A stretch of 64,000 nt of DNA from assembly GCF_035784015.1 (NCBI RefSeq), contig NZ_JALKOW010000002.1; one strand, 5' to 3'. The stretch comes from Comamonas sp009360615. Lineage in GTDB: Bacteria; Pseudomonadota; Gammaproteobacteria; Burkholderiales; Burkholderiaceae_C. Below, in pieces: positions 7,914-16,369 of the stretch. The translations under genes were made by a program, and so were the position numbers. The notes below the pieces were generated by a model. The model had not been told where the DNA came from. It made no database searches and saw only the letters and a list, made by a program, of their open reading frames with translations. Positions within the stretch are counted from its first letter, which is position 1. Each line of letters opens with the position of its first letter.

Positions 7914-10220
7914 ATGACATCTGCTCTTTCATCTCGATCCACGCTGGGCATGGACACTCCACAGGTAACGGCCAAGGCCAAGGTGCTTGGCCGGGCCGTC
8001 TACGCAGGAGATCTCAAGCTTGCCGGCATGTTGCATGGCAAGGTTCTGCGCAGCCCTTACCCGCATGCGCGCATCGTTCGCATAGACACTGCCGAGGCGC
8101 GCGCGCTGCCTGGCGTCAAGGCGGTTCTGACCGGCGAGGATGCTCCCGCCACTCTCTGGGGGGTGCATCACAAGGAACGCGCCGTCCTGGCCAAGGGGGT
8201 GGTGCGTTATTGCGGCGAGGAGGTGGCCGCCGTGGCGGCGGTGTCCGACGAGATCGCACGCGATGCGCTGGATCTGATCCGGGTCGAGTACGAAGAGCTG
8301 CCCGCCATTCTCACGCCCGAGGAGGCTATGGACGAGGAGGCCTTCGGCATCCATCCGGGACGCAACAATGTGGCCCAGCATATCCAGTTCGAGCGCGGTG
8401 ACGTGGAGGCAGGCTTTGCCGCCGCGGATCTGATTCACGAAGCCACCTACACCACGCATTCTCAGTACCCCGGCTATATGGAGCCCATGGCCACGGTGGC
8501 TTCGCTGGACCCCGATGGCCGGCTGGTGCTCTATACCTCGACCCAGGCCGTGAATCTGGTGCGCATGCAGGTGGCCATGACCCTGGGTCTGCCCATTTCC
8601 CGCGTGCGCGTGATTCAGGCCGCTACCGGAGGCGGCTTCGGCGGCAAGATCGTGGAGGACGACAACCAGTTGCTGGCCGGCCTGCTGGCCTTGCATACCC
8701 GGCGCCCCGTGCGGCTGGTCAACAACCGGCTGGAGGACTTCCAGGCGGCATGTGCCAGCGTGCCCGAGCGCATCACGCTCAAGCTGGGCATGCAGGTGGA
8801 CGGCCGCATCGTCGCCAAGCAGGTGGGTATTGTTGCCGAATGCGGCGCCTATGCCGGCCTTGCCGGCGATGTGATGCATGTCAGCGCCATGCGCAGCGAC
8901 AATATGCATCGCAATCCCAATGTGCGCTCGCAAGCGACGCTGTACTACACCAACAATCCGCCGCGCGGCGCCTTCCGCGGCTTCGGCGGAACCCAGATGC
9001 AGTTCGCGCTCAACAGCCATATCCACACCATGGCGGAGAAGCTCGGGCTGGACCCGGTGCAGGTGCACAAGATCAATGCGCTCAAGGCCGGTGAAGTCTC
9101 GATCCACGGCTGGCATATCGGCAGCACCGGGCTTCTGGAGTGCATAGACCAGGCCACCGAAGCCATCGCCTGGTCAAGCAAGCGCCAAGCGGCAAAGGCC
9201 CAGGGCACCAAGCGCCGTGGCGTGGGCATGGCCGCAGCCATGCATGTGAGCGGCAACCGCACCATAGGCAATTGGGACGGATCGACGCTGGTCATCAAGA
9301 TCAACGAAGACGGTCGCGTCTTTCTCATCAGCGGTGAATGCGATATGGGCCAGGGGGCGAGCACCATGCTCAGCCAGATCGTGGCCCATGAACTGGACCT
9401 GCCTCTGGAAGATATTCATGTGCTTGCGCCCGATACCGATGTCTCTCCGGTGGCCGTGGGCACTCTGGCTTCGCGCGTCACCATGTCGGGCGGCAACGCG
9501 GCCATCATCGCTGCGCGCAGGGCGCGCCAGGAGTTGCTGAGCCTGGCTGCCGAGCGCCTGGGTGCGCCGCCCGATGCGCTGACGCTGGAAGGCGGTGCGG
9601 TCTACGTGAGTGCGGAGCCAGAACGCCGCAGCACCGTGGCCGAGCTGGCCCGCCAGCATATCTGGCGCCATGGTGGCGGTGGCATCCAGGTCACCGGGAC
9701 CTGGGACCCCAAGACCGTCATGCATGACGACAAGCTCTACGGCAATATCGCCGCAGCCTACTCCTACGCTGCCCAGGCCGTCGAAGTCGAAGTGGATATC
9801 GAGACCGGTCAGGTCAGCGTCATCGACAGCTATGTCGCCGACGACTGCGGCAAGGCGCTCAACCCGATTGCGATCCACGGGCAGACCAATGGCGCCACCG
9901 TTCAGGCCATTGGCTGGACGCTGTACGAGCAGCTGCACTACGAGAACGGGCGTCTGGCCAACGGCAATTTCGCGGACTACAACATGGCCACCGCCGATGC
10001 GGTTCCCATGCTGCGCGGCGGCTTTGTGGAATCCAACGATCCCAACGGTCCCTATGGCGCCAAGGGGGCCAGTGAAACCGCCATCCTGCCAGGCGCGCCA
10101 GCTATCGCCAACGCCGTCTATGACGCGATAGGCGTGCGCATCACCGATCTGCCCATCACCCCGGAAAAAGTGCTGGCCGCATTGCACGCCAAGCAGCAGC
10201 AAGGAGCAAGCCATGCGTGA
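7914..10220 (+). CDS. Molybdenum hydroxylase large subunit (xanthine dehydrogenase family)
   Basis: 768 residues, the length of a separate MoCo-binding subunit as in HcrA, CoxL or similar enzymes. Motifs: GGGFGGK at 239-245, RGAFRGFGGTQ at 351-361, the MoCo region GECDMGQGASTMLSQIV, and GAKGASE with the catalytic Glu near 721. The CoxL signature AYRCSFR is absent, arguing against a true form I CO dehydrogenase. The enzyme should hydroxylate a C-H bond using water, cytoplasmic, with FAD and Fe-S subunits encoded next. An N-heterocyclic or aromatic substrate is inferred from the neighbours. Last codons overlap the FAD subunit gene by 8 bp. Confidence 0.88.
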   Translation: MTSALSSRSTLGMDTPQVTAKAKVLGRAVYAGDLKLAGMLHGKVLRSPYPHARIVRIDTAEARALPGVKAVLTGEDAPATLWGVHHKERAVLAKGVVRYCGEEVAAVAAVSDEIARDALDLIRVEYEELPAILTPEEAMDEEAFGIHPGRNNVAQHIQFERGDVEAGFAAADLIHEATYTTHSQYPGYMEPMATVASLDPDGRLVLYTSTQAVNLVRMQVAMTLGLPISRVRVIQAATGGGFGGKIVEDDNQLLAGLLALHTRRPVRLVNNRLEDFQAACASVPERITLKLGMQVDGRIVAKQVGIVAECGAYAGLAGDVMHVSAMRSDNMHRNPNVRSQATLYYTNNPPRGAFRGFGGTQMQFALNSHIHTMAEKLGLDPVQVHKINALKAGEVSIHGWHIGSTGLLECIDQATEAIAWSSKRQAAKAQGTKRRGVGMAAAMHVSGNRTIGNWDGSTLVIKINEDGRVFLISGECDMGQGASTMLSQIVAHELDLPLEDIHVLAPDTDVSPVAVGTLASRVTMSGGNAAIIAARRARQELLSLAAERLGAPPDALTLEGGAVYVSAEPERRSTVAELARQHIWRHGGGGIQVTGTWDPKTVMHDDKLYGNIAAAYSYAAQAVEVEVDIETGQVSVIDSYVADDCGKALNPIAIHGQTNGATVQAIGWTLYEQLHYENGRLANGNFADYNMATADAVPMLRGGFVESNDPNGPYGAKGASETAILPGAPAIANAVYDAIGVRITDLPITPEKVLAALHAKQQQGASHA

Positions 10221-11094
10221 ATTTGATTTTGCCGAGCCTCGCTCGGTTGCGGAGGCCAGCCAGATGCTGGCCGAGTACGGTGACGATGCACGCATCATCG
10301 CGGGCGGGTCGGCGCTGCTGCTGGCCATGCGCCAACGCATGCTTGCGCCCACGTACCTGATATCGGTGGCAGGGCTGCCCCGGCTGCATGGCATCGATTT
10401 CGATCCGCGCCAAGGTCTGCGTATCGGGGCTATGAGCCGCCATATCGATGTGGCTCGCTCCGAGCTCGTGAAAGCGCATGCACCGGTGCTGGCCCGGATT
10501 GCCGCCCAGGTGGCCAATCCCCAGGTGCGCAACCAGGGCACGATTGGCGGCAATCTCTGCTATGCCGACCCTTCCACGGACCCGCCCGGCTGCCTGATGG
10601 CCCTCGATGCCTCGGTGGTTCTGGGCAGCACACGCGGAGAGCGCGTGCTGTCGATGGAAGAGTTCCTGGTCGACTACTACACCACGGCCATGGAGAGCGA
10701 TGAGCTGCTGCTGGAAATCCGGGTGCCGCTGCAGGCGTCCGGCACCCAGGGGGAATACACGCGCTTTCTGCGTACGGCAGCAGAACACCGGCCCCTGGTC
10801 AGCGTGGCCCTGGTCGTGCAAAGAGAAGGGCAGACATGCCATCAGGCACGTCTGGCCGTGGGCGCATCCACGCCCATTCCCACCAGGCTGCGCCGCGCCG
10901 AGGAATGCTTGCGTGGCAAGACCGTGAATGCACAACTTGCTGCGCAGGTCGCAGCCATCGTGGCCGAGGACATCCAGCCGGTCTCGGACCTGCGCGGCAG
11001 CAGCGAGTACCGCCGCGCCATGGTGCGCACGGTGACCCGCCGCACGGTGTCCACGCTGTTCGGAATCGATATCAATGAAGGAGTTGCCGCATGA
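10213..11094 (+). CDS. Molybdenum hydroxylase FAD-binding (medium) subunit
   Basis: 293 residues, standard for the separate FAD subunit (HcrB/CoxM type). FAD-binding motifs AGGSALL (about 31-37) and TIGGNLCYADPSTDPP (about 114-129) are present, followed by the CO-dehydrogenase flavoprotein C-terminal domain. It passes electrons from the 2Fe-2S subunit to the final acceptor. Start overlaps the large-subunit stop; its stop overlaps the 2Fe-2S gene (ATGA-type), so the three subunits are translationally coupled. No 4Fe-4S insertion typical of the 4-hydroxybenzoyl-CoA reductase beta subunit is seen, which argues against that specific enzyme. Confidence 0.88.
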   Translation: MREFDFAEPRSVAEASQMLAEYGDDARIIAGGSALLLAMRQRMLAPTYLISVAGLPRLHGIDFDPRQGLRIGAMSRHIDVARSELVKAHAPVLARIAAQVANPQVRNQGTIGGNLCYADPSTDPPGCLMALDASVVLGSTRGERVLSMEEFLVDYYTTAMESDELLLEIRVPLQASGTQGEYTRFLRTAAEHRPLVSVALVVQREGQTCHQARLAVGASTPIPTRLRRAEECLRGKTVNAQLAAQVAAIVAEDIQPVSDLRGSSEYRRAMVRTVTRRTVSTLFGIDINEGVAA

Positions 11095-11570
11095 GCACGC
11101 ATCGCATCGAATGCCAGGTCAACGGCGAATCGCACAGCGCCGAAGTCTCATCACGGCGACTGCTATCGGATTTCCTGCGGGACGACCTGCATCTGACCGG
11201 CACCAAGCGGGGTTGCGAGACCGGAACCTGCGGCGCCTGCTCGGTGCTGCTGGACGGTGAAGTCATCAAATCCTGTCTGATGCTGGCCGTGCAGGTTCAG
11301 GGCCGCAGCATCACCACCATCGAAGGGCTGGCCGCCAACGACCAGCTGCACCCCCTGCAGAAGAACTTCATGCAGTGCGGCGGCCTGCAATGCGGCTACT
11401 GCACGCCGGGTTTCATCATGGCCTCCTGCGACCTGCTCAAGAACACGCCTCAGCCCAGCTGCGAGGAAGTGCGCCACGGCCTCAGCGGCAATCTCTGCCG
11501 CTGCACCGGCTACACCCAAATCGTCGAGTCCGTGCTGCATGCAGCACAGGAGATGCATCATGGAAATTGA
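11091..11570 (+). CDS. Molybdenum hydroxylase 2Fe-2S (small) subunit
   Basis: 159 residues with both expected iron-sulfur clusters: plant-type cluster ligands Cys42, Cys47, Cys50 and Cys62, and the C-terminal four-helix cluster ligands Cys101, Cys104, Cys136 and Cys138 (QCGYC and LCRCTGY). All eight cysteines are intact. It transfers electrons from the Mo site to the FAD subunit. It overlaps the FAD gene by 4 bp and the CoxG-like gene by 11 bp. Confidence 0.92.
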   Translation: MSTHRIECQVNGESHSAEVSSRRLLSDFLRDDLHLTGTKRGCETGTCGACSVLLDGEVIKSCLMLAVQVQGRSITTIEGLAANDQLHPLQKNFMQCGGLQCGYCTPGFIMASCDLLKNTPQPSCEEVRHGLSGNLCRCTGYTQIVESVLHAAQEMHHGN

Positions 11571-12363
11571 AAAAACCCTGACCGTTTCTGCCCCTCCCCA
11601 GCAGGTCTGGGATCTGCTCCTCAATCCCCGGGTCATGGCCGGTGCCGTGCCCGGAATGAAGTCCATCGAGGTCATCAGCCCCACGGAATACGTGGCGGAG
11701 ATGCACCAGAAGATTTCCTTCATCAGTGCCAAGTTCAAGCTCAAGACCAGGATCGTCGAGCAGAAGGCCCCGGAGTACATGCGTGTGGAGGGAACGGGCG
11801 AGGATGCGTCCGTGGCCAGTTCGCTCAAGCAGACCAGTGAAGTGTTCCTGCTGCCTGCGGGCGATGGCGGAACGCAGTTGCGCATCAAGGTCAGTGTGGA
11901 TGTACTGGGGCGACTGGGTGCGTTCGGCTTGTCCGTCATGAAGACCAAGGCCGATCGCCTGTGGGAAGAGTTCGGCCGCAATCTGGCTGCGCGCATAGAG
12001 GCCCGTGACCAGGCTCCCGATGCGCCCGGTGCGGCTTCGCTGGCGCCGGTTGAGCCTGCTGTGGCCAGGCAGGCCGTCACCCGGCCCGAAGTGGCTCCTG
12101 TTCCTGTCCCAGATCCTGCTTCAGCGCCGGCTCCCGGCCTGGTTCCGCGAGATCCCATGGATGCGGCCATCACGGCCAGCACCGAGGACGCAAGCCCTGA
12201 TGCCGGCTGGTGGGCGCGCATCTTCGGCACTGCTCGCAACACGCGCAACTCCGGCCAGTTCATACGCGTAGAGGTGCGTCAACTGGATAAGACGATCTGT
12301 GTCGAGTGGCCTGTCGCAGCCGCGTCCGAGTGCCGGGAATGGCTCAGGTCGCTGCAGAAATAA
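11560..12363 (+). CDS. CoxG-like SRPBCC protein with C-terminal extension
   Basis: 267 residues. Residues 1-150 are an SRPBCC/CoxG domain: MEIEKTLTVSAPPQQVWDLL, MAGAVPGMKSIE, then VSVDVLGRLGAFGLSVMK. CoxG proteins accompany molybdenum hydroxylases; in CO dehydrogenase clusters CoxG is linked to membrane attachment of the enzyme. A Pro/Ala/Val-rich linker (about 155-205) leads to a small C-terminal segment with several aromatic residues (WWARIF ... ICVEWP ... CREWLRSLQK) that I do not recognise. The start at 11560 overlaps the end of the 2Fe-2S gene, so it belongs to the operon. Confidence 0.82.
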   Translation: MEIEKTLTVSAPPQQVWDLLLNPRVMAGAVPGMKSIEVISPTEYVAEMHQKISFISAKFKLKTRIVEQKAPEYMRVEGTGEDASVASSLKQTSEVFLLPAGDGGTQLRIKVSVDVLGRLGAFGLSVMKTKADRLWEEFGRNLAARIEARDQAPDAPGAASLAPVEPAVARQAVTRPEVAPVPVPDPASAPAPGLVPRDPMDAAITASTEDASPDAGWWARIFGTARNTRNSGQFIRVEVRQLDKTICVEWPVAAASECREWLRSLQK

Positions 12364-12467
12364 GCGCGTTTCCCCATAGACCCGAAAGGAGGTTCAGGAC
12401 CCAAAAGACCAATCGCATCAAGCCACGCATGCAAATAACTAAACGAAATTGGAAACTGGAGACATTC

Positions 12468-13562
12468 ATGCTGAAAAAAATAGCAGGCGCTGTTGCGCTA
12501 CTAGGGGTGGGAGGTTTCGCCCATGCACAATCGTCGGTGCAGATCTACGGCATCCTGGACACGGCCGTCGAGACCATGAACCATGTGGGCGCGAGCAGCT
12601 CTACCTTGACGCGCATGCCCAATCTCTCGGGCAGCGTTCCTTCGCGCCTGGGCTTTCGCGGACGCGAGGATCTGGGTGGGGGGCTGAGTGCATCCTTCAC
12701 GCTGGAGATGGGGATTGCCCCCGATTCAGGAGCCCTGAACCAGGGCGGACGGGGCTTCGGTCGCCAGTCGTTCGTCAGCCTCAACGGTCCATGGGGCTCG
12801 CTGGGACTGGGCCGCCAGTACACCATGCTGTTCTGGTCCGTGCTCGATGCCGACGTGATCGGCCCAAGCCTGCACAGCATGGGCAACCTGGACAACTACT
12901 TTCCGAATGCACGTGCGGACAATGCGATCTCCTACAAGGGCACGTTCTCGGGGCTGACGGTCGGCGCGACCTATAGTTTTGGCCGCGATGCCGTCAATGC
13001 CGGACCCAGCCCAGGCGGCACCAACTGCGCAGGTGAGAGCAGTACCGACTCCAAGACCTGCCGCGAGTGGTCGGCCATGCTCAAGTACGACACGGCGGGC
13101 TGGGGAGCAGCGCTCGCGCATGACGAGCTGCGTGGCGGCCCGGGGGCGTTTGCAGGGCTCACCAGCAGCGACAAGGCGGACAAGCGCACCATGCTCAATG
13201 GCTATGTGAAGCTTGGCGGAGCCAAGATCGGTGCAGGCTTCATGCGTCGCAAGAACGATGGATATGTGGCCTCGCCACGCAACGACCTGTGGTTTGTCGG
13301 TGTGACCTATCCTGCAGGAGCATGGACGGTCGATGCGCAGTACAACCAGCTCAAGTACAAGGACAATGCGGACAAGGGGCAGCTGGTGGTGGTGCGGGGG
13401 ACCTACAACCTGTCCAAGCGCACGGCGGTCTATGCGTCGCTGGGGTATGTGAAGAACAGCGGCAATGCGGCCTTTGGTGCGAGCGGAGCACAGGCGGGAG
13501 GAACGCCAATGCCTGGTGTCAACCAGACAGGCTTCGGCGCAGGCGTGCGGCATACCTTCTGA
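12468..13562 (+). CDS. Gram-negative porin (Omp32-like family)
   Basis: 364 residues with signal peptide ending FAHA-Q (about residue 21), then SSVQIYGILDTAVE, the typical first strand of beta-proteobacterial trimeric porins. GFRGREDLGGGLSASFTLEMG and the C-terminal GAGVRHTF with terminal Phe support outer-membrane insertion by the Bam machinery. Ribosome site ggag at 12458-12461 precedes the ATG at 12468. Only ~100 bp downstream of the CoxG-like gene, it is probably the last gene of the catabolic operon and may admit its substrate. Confidence 0.9.
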   Translation: MLKKIAGAVALLGVGGFAHAQSSVQIYGILDTAVETMNHVGASSSTLTRMPNLSGSVPSRLGFRGREDLGGGLSASFTLEMGIAPDSGALNQGGRGFGRQSFVSLNGPWGSLGLGRQYTMLFWSVLDADVIGPSLHSMGNLDNYFPNARADNAISYKGTFSGLTVGATYSFGRDAVNAGPSPGGTNCAGESSTDSKTCREWSAMLKYDTAGWGAALAHDELRGGPGAFAGLTSSDKADKRTMLNGYVKLGGAKIGAGFMRRKNDGYVASPRNDLWFVGVTYPAGAWTVDAQYNQLKYKDNADKGQLVVVRGTYNLSKRTAVYASLGYVKNSGNAAFGASGAQAGGTPMPGVNQTGFGAGVRHTF

Positions 13563-13579
13563 TCCCTGGTTCGGAGGCG

Positions 13580-13616
13580 GCGAGTGCAGGAAGCCTGGTG
13601 ACCTGCACTCGCTTTT
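13580..13616 (+). terminator. Rho-independent terminator after porin
   Basis: Perfect 11-bp stem gcgagtgcagg / cctgcactcgc (13580-13590 with 13602-13612), 11-nt loop, then tttt. It lies 18 bp after the porin stop and would end the Bug-hydroxylase-porin transcript. Confidence 0.85.
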
Positions 13617-14130
13617 CAGGCCAAACAAAAAAGGGACAGGGTACGAACGGGCAGAGAGTGGTGGAGATGGCAATGGCCGCCGCTCGCCATCGCGCCAAGG
13701 GCTCCGACCCACGATTGAGCCCAAGAGTGTGATAGGGCTCCCGACGCAACAGGCTCGAGGGGCGCTTCAGTCGCTGCACCAACGCGGAGGAAGCCGGCGT
13801 CGAGACGCAAGCGTCCTGTGAGCGGCGGCTGCATTGCGCCCATCGGAGCCGACCGCTTTCCCGGCCGCCGGTGTGAAATCGGCACTGGTTCCATGCATTG
13901 GAAAGGCGCGTCGATCCCGCGCTCATGGCTGAGGCGCAGATGATGGCGCAAACACGTCCCTCTGGGCTGCACAGCGGCGTCGATGCCAGACGACAGCAGC
14001 TTGCAGGAGACAGCCTGCCTCTCGGGAACGGGTGATCGAGTCGGTGAAATTTTTCCGTCTGCGCTTTGTCATGAAATCGCCATAGTGGATGAGTAACATT
14101 TGCTCACAATAGTTTCTTTGGCGATGCTGC
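13617..14130. other. Gene-free interval upstream of Sia-type operon
   Basis: About 510 bp. No ORF here resembles a family. It begins with an A-rich tract and gggacagggtacgaac (13632-13647), a sequence style I associate with ends of REP/RAYT-type repeats, but only one copy is visible. The last ~100 bp (14030-14130) are AT-richer and probably hold the promoter of the next operon. Confidence 0.4.
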
Positions 14131-15363
14131 ATGCCTGAAATCCCCGTGTATCTGAGCGACTTCCGGCCACGCTTTCGCCCACCGAGTGCTGCTGATCTCT
14201 GCACTGCGGTCCCGTGCATGACGACTGAAGACACGAACGAGAAGGTCATGGAGGTTTTCAACCGCTACCGTGATCTCGTCAGCCTTCCGGTCGTGGAGGG
14301 CAAGCAGCCCATTGGGCTGATCAACCGGAACATCTTCCTCTCGCAGATGAGCAAACAGTTCCGCATGGAACTCTATGGCCGCAAGAGTTGCATTGCATTC
14401 ATGGACAAAGAGCCGCTGATCGTGGATGCAGCTTTGGACATCGAGGCCTTGACTTTCAAGACGGTGGAATATGGCGAAAAGGCACTGTCCGACGGTTTCA
14501 TCATTACCCGGGATGGCGCATATGCCGGAACAGGCAACGGGCTGCAACTCATGCGGGTGGTGGCAGATATGCAGGCTTCGCGCAATCGCCAGATCATGCA
14601 CAGCATCGAATATGCCAGCGTGATTCAGCAGTCGACACTTCGCAGTTCCATGGATGCGCTTGCACGGGCCTGTCCTGAAGCCCATCTGGTGTGGGAGCCA
14701 CGTGACATTGTCGGTGGAGATTTCTACCAGTTCAGCACCGACCCCGGTGGCTGGTTGGCGACCGTGGCCGACTGTACGGGGCACGGCGTGCCAGGTGCTT
14801 TCATGACATTGATTGCTTCGGCCAGCCTCAACCAGGCAATAGAGCAGAACGGACCCAGAGACCCGGCGAGTCTGCTGGGCCATGTCAACCGCAGCATCAA
14901 GCAGATGCTGGGTCAGGTCGACGGTGAGGATGCAACACCGGGCTCCGACGATGGCATGGATGCCGCCTGCTTCCGGTTTGAGCCGGCAACGGGGTGTTTG
15001 ACCTTCGCAGGCGCACGGCTGTCCATGTTCCTGCTGCGTCCAGATGCCGACGTCGTCGAGATGCTGGAGGGGCAGCGCAAAGGGGTTGGATACGTCGACA
15101 GCGAAATCGACTTCGCCTGGCTCAATCAGCAGGTGAGCCTTCCTCGCGGCACGCTGGTCTTTGTGAGCACCGATGGTTTGATCGACCAGATCGGCGGTCC
15201 GCGCGGCATCGCTCTGGGCAAACGCCGGATACGTGAATCACTCGTTGAGCATCGAAGCAGGTCACCTTCGGAGGTCAATCGGGCCATGCTCGAATCACTC
15301 CGTGTCTGGCAAGGAGAGCACCACCGCCGTGACGACCTGACCTTTTTCTGTTTTCGTGCCTAG
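14131..15363 (+). CDS. SpoIIE/PP2C phosphatase with CBS-like N-terminus, SiaA-like
   Basis: 410 residues. N-terminal ~140 residues resemble a CBS pair (AVPCMTTEDTNEKVMEVF, LPVVEGKQPIGLINRNIF), a linker follows, and residues ~185-410 are a SpoIIE-type PP2C phosphatase: EPRDIVGGDFYQF, ADCTGHGVPGAFMTLIA, VFVSTDGLIDQ and terminal RRDDLTFF provide the metal-binding Asp residues. Being first of a siaB-siaC-siaD-like series, it should dephosphorylate the SiaC-like protein. Unlike P. aeruginosa SiaA it has no transmembrane or HAMP region, so the input is probably a cytosolic ligand at the CBS-like part (inference). The start at 14131 keeps the CBS-like fold complete; a later ATG (14218) would cut it. 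Confidence 0.82.
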   Translation: MPEIPVYLSDFRPRFRPPSAADLCTAVPCMTTEDTNEKVMEVFNRYRDLVSLPVVEGKQPIGLINRNIFLSQMSKQFRMELYGRKSCIAFMDKEPLIVDAALDIEALTFKTVEYGEKALSDGFIITRDGAYAGTGNGLQLMRVVADMQASRNRQIMHSIEYASVIQQSTLRSSMDALARACPEAHLVWEPRDIVGGDFYQFSTDPGGWLATVADCTGHGVPGAFMTLIASASLNQAIEQNGPRDPASLLGHVNRSIKQMLGQVDGEDATPGSDDGMDAACFRFEPATGCLTFAGARLSMFLLRPDADVVEMLEGQRKGVGYVDSEIDFAWLNQQVSLPRGTLVFVSTDGLIDQIGGPRGIALGKRRIRESLVEHRSRSPSEVNRAMLESLRVWQGEHHRRDDLTFFCFRA

Positions 15364-15378
15364 CCTCAAGGCCCCTTT

Positions 15379-15945
15379 ATGCCTTCCCCCATGATTGCCG
15401 AGAAGTACGGCTCCTTTTTCAATCTGGCGCGCCAGCACCAAGTCATCTTCTACTACGTCGGGTATTTCTCGCAGCACATCGTTGCGGCCATGGCCGATGC
15501 GGTGAAGCTGCAGCTTGAAGTGGCCGGTGTCGCTGCTCCGACCCGACGCAAGTTGTTCTCCTCGTTCGTGGAGATGGCGCAGAACATCATTCACTACTCG
15601 GCGGATTCGTTGACCCCCTCCACGCTGAACAACGGCGAGCTCCGCCATGGCTCGGTCTGCATCCGCCGAGAAGAGGACGGCAGCTTTCTGCTGCTGTGTG
15701 CCAATCCCATCGAGCCTCTCATGGCCAGGGCGCTTCGGCTGAAACTGAATGCACTGCGGAGCATGACGCTCGAAGAGATCAAGCAAGCCTATCGACAGAC
15801 ACTTCGCGAGGAGACGCCAGAGGGAAGCAAGGGCGCAGGCATGGGTTTTTTGACCGTTGCCCGGGATGCCAGGGAGCCGTTGGAGTTCGATTTCGACGCC
15901 GAGTCTGGTGACTCGCCTGTTTTCTACCTGAAGGCGGCCATATAG
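15379..15945 (+). CDS. SiaB family protein kinase
   Basis: 188 residues, matching the SiaB family length. Begins with IAEKYGSFFNLARQHQVIFYYVGYFSQ and carries an N-box-like segment FVEMAQNIIHYS (about 69-80) and GAGMGFLTVAR further on, as in HATPase-type anti-sigma kinases. By family it phosphorylates a Ser/Thr of SiaC and so opposes the phosphatase encoded just upstream (15 bp apart). Known for P. aeruginosa SiaB; assignment here rests on motif memory plus perfect gene order. Confidence 0.85.
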   Translation: MPSPMIAEKYGSFFNLARQHQVIFYYVGYFSQHIVAAMADAVKLQLEVAGVAAPTRRKLFSSFVEMAQNIIHYSADSLTPSTLNNGELRHGSVCIRREEDGSFLLLCANPIEPLMARALRLKLNALRSMTLEEIKQAYRQTLREETPEGSKGAGMGFLTVARDAREPLEFDFDAESGDSPVFYLKAAI

Positions 15946-15979
15946 GCACAGCGAGACCGTCAACGAACAGAGAAAACTG

Positions 15980-16369
15980 ATGGAAAACCTCTACATCGCC
16001 CCCACACCCAGCTCTCCCGAGGTGGATTTCATGTTCGATGCGCATACCCTGAGCATGCGTGGCGAGTCCTATCCGGAAAATGCCGCCGCTTTCTACAGCG
16101 ACATCATTTCTCGGCTCAAGGGCTACCTGTCCGTCCAGACAGGGACGAAGATCGAGGTGAATATTGCGCTCGCATATTTCAACAGCTCCAGCACCAAGAT
16201 GCTCTTCAACTTGATAGAGGCGTTGAACAACTGTGCGGAGGCTGGCAATCACGTGGTGCTCAACTGGTATCACGATGAAGAAGATGACACGATTCTGGAG
16301 TTCGGGCTGGAGCTGCGTGAGGACTTTCCCGCTCTCGAGTTCGTTGCCCAACCGGTCGGAGCAGCGTGA
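15980..16369 (+). CDS. SiaC family regulatory phosphoprotein (DUF1987)
   Basis: 129 residues, DUF1987. The segment YFNSSSTKMLFNLIEAL contains the phosphorylatable Thr at residue 72, equivalent to the Thr of P. aeruginosa SiaC modified by SiaB. N-terminal PTPSSPEVDFMFDAHTLSMRGESYPEN is diagnostic. In the known system unphosphorylated SiaC binds SiaD and activates c-di-GMP synthesis. Its TGA abuts the next ATG (16370), fitting tight co-production with the cyclase. Confidence 0.9.
   Translation: MENLYIAPTPSSPEVDFMFDAHTLSMRGESYPENAAAFYSDIISRLKGYLSVQTGTKIEVNIALAYFNSSSTKMLFNLIEALNNCAEAGNHVVLNWYHDEEDDTILEFGLELREDFPALEFVAQPVGAA

Noticed and set aside
7914..10220. True CO dehydrogenase large subunit (CoxL form I)
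   Set aside because: The AYRCSFR active-site loop is absent; the region reads RGAFRGFGGTQ.
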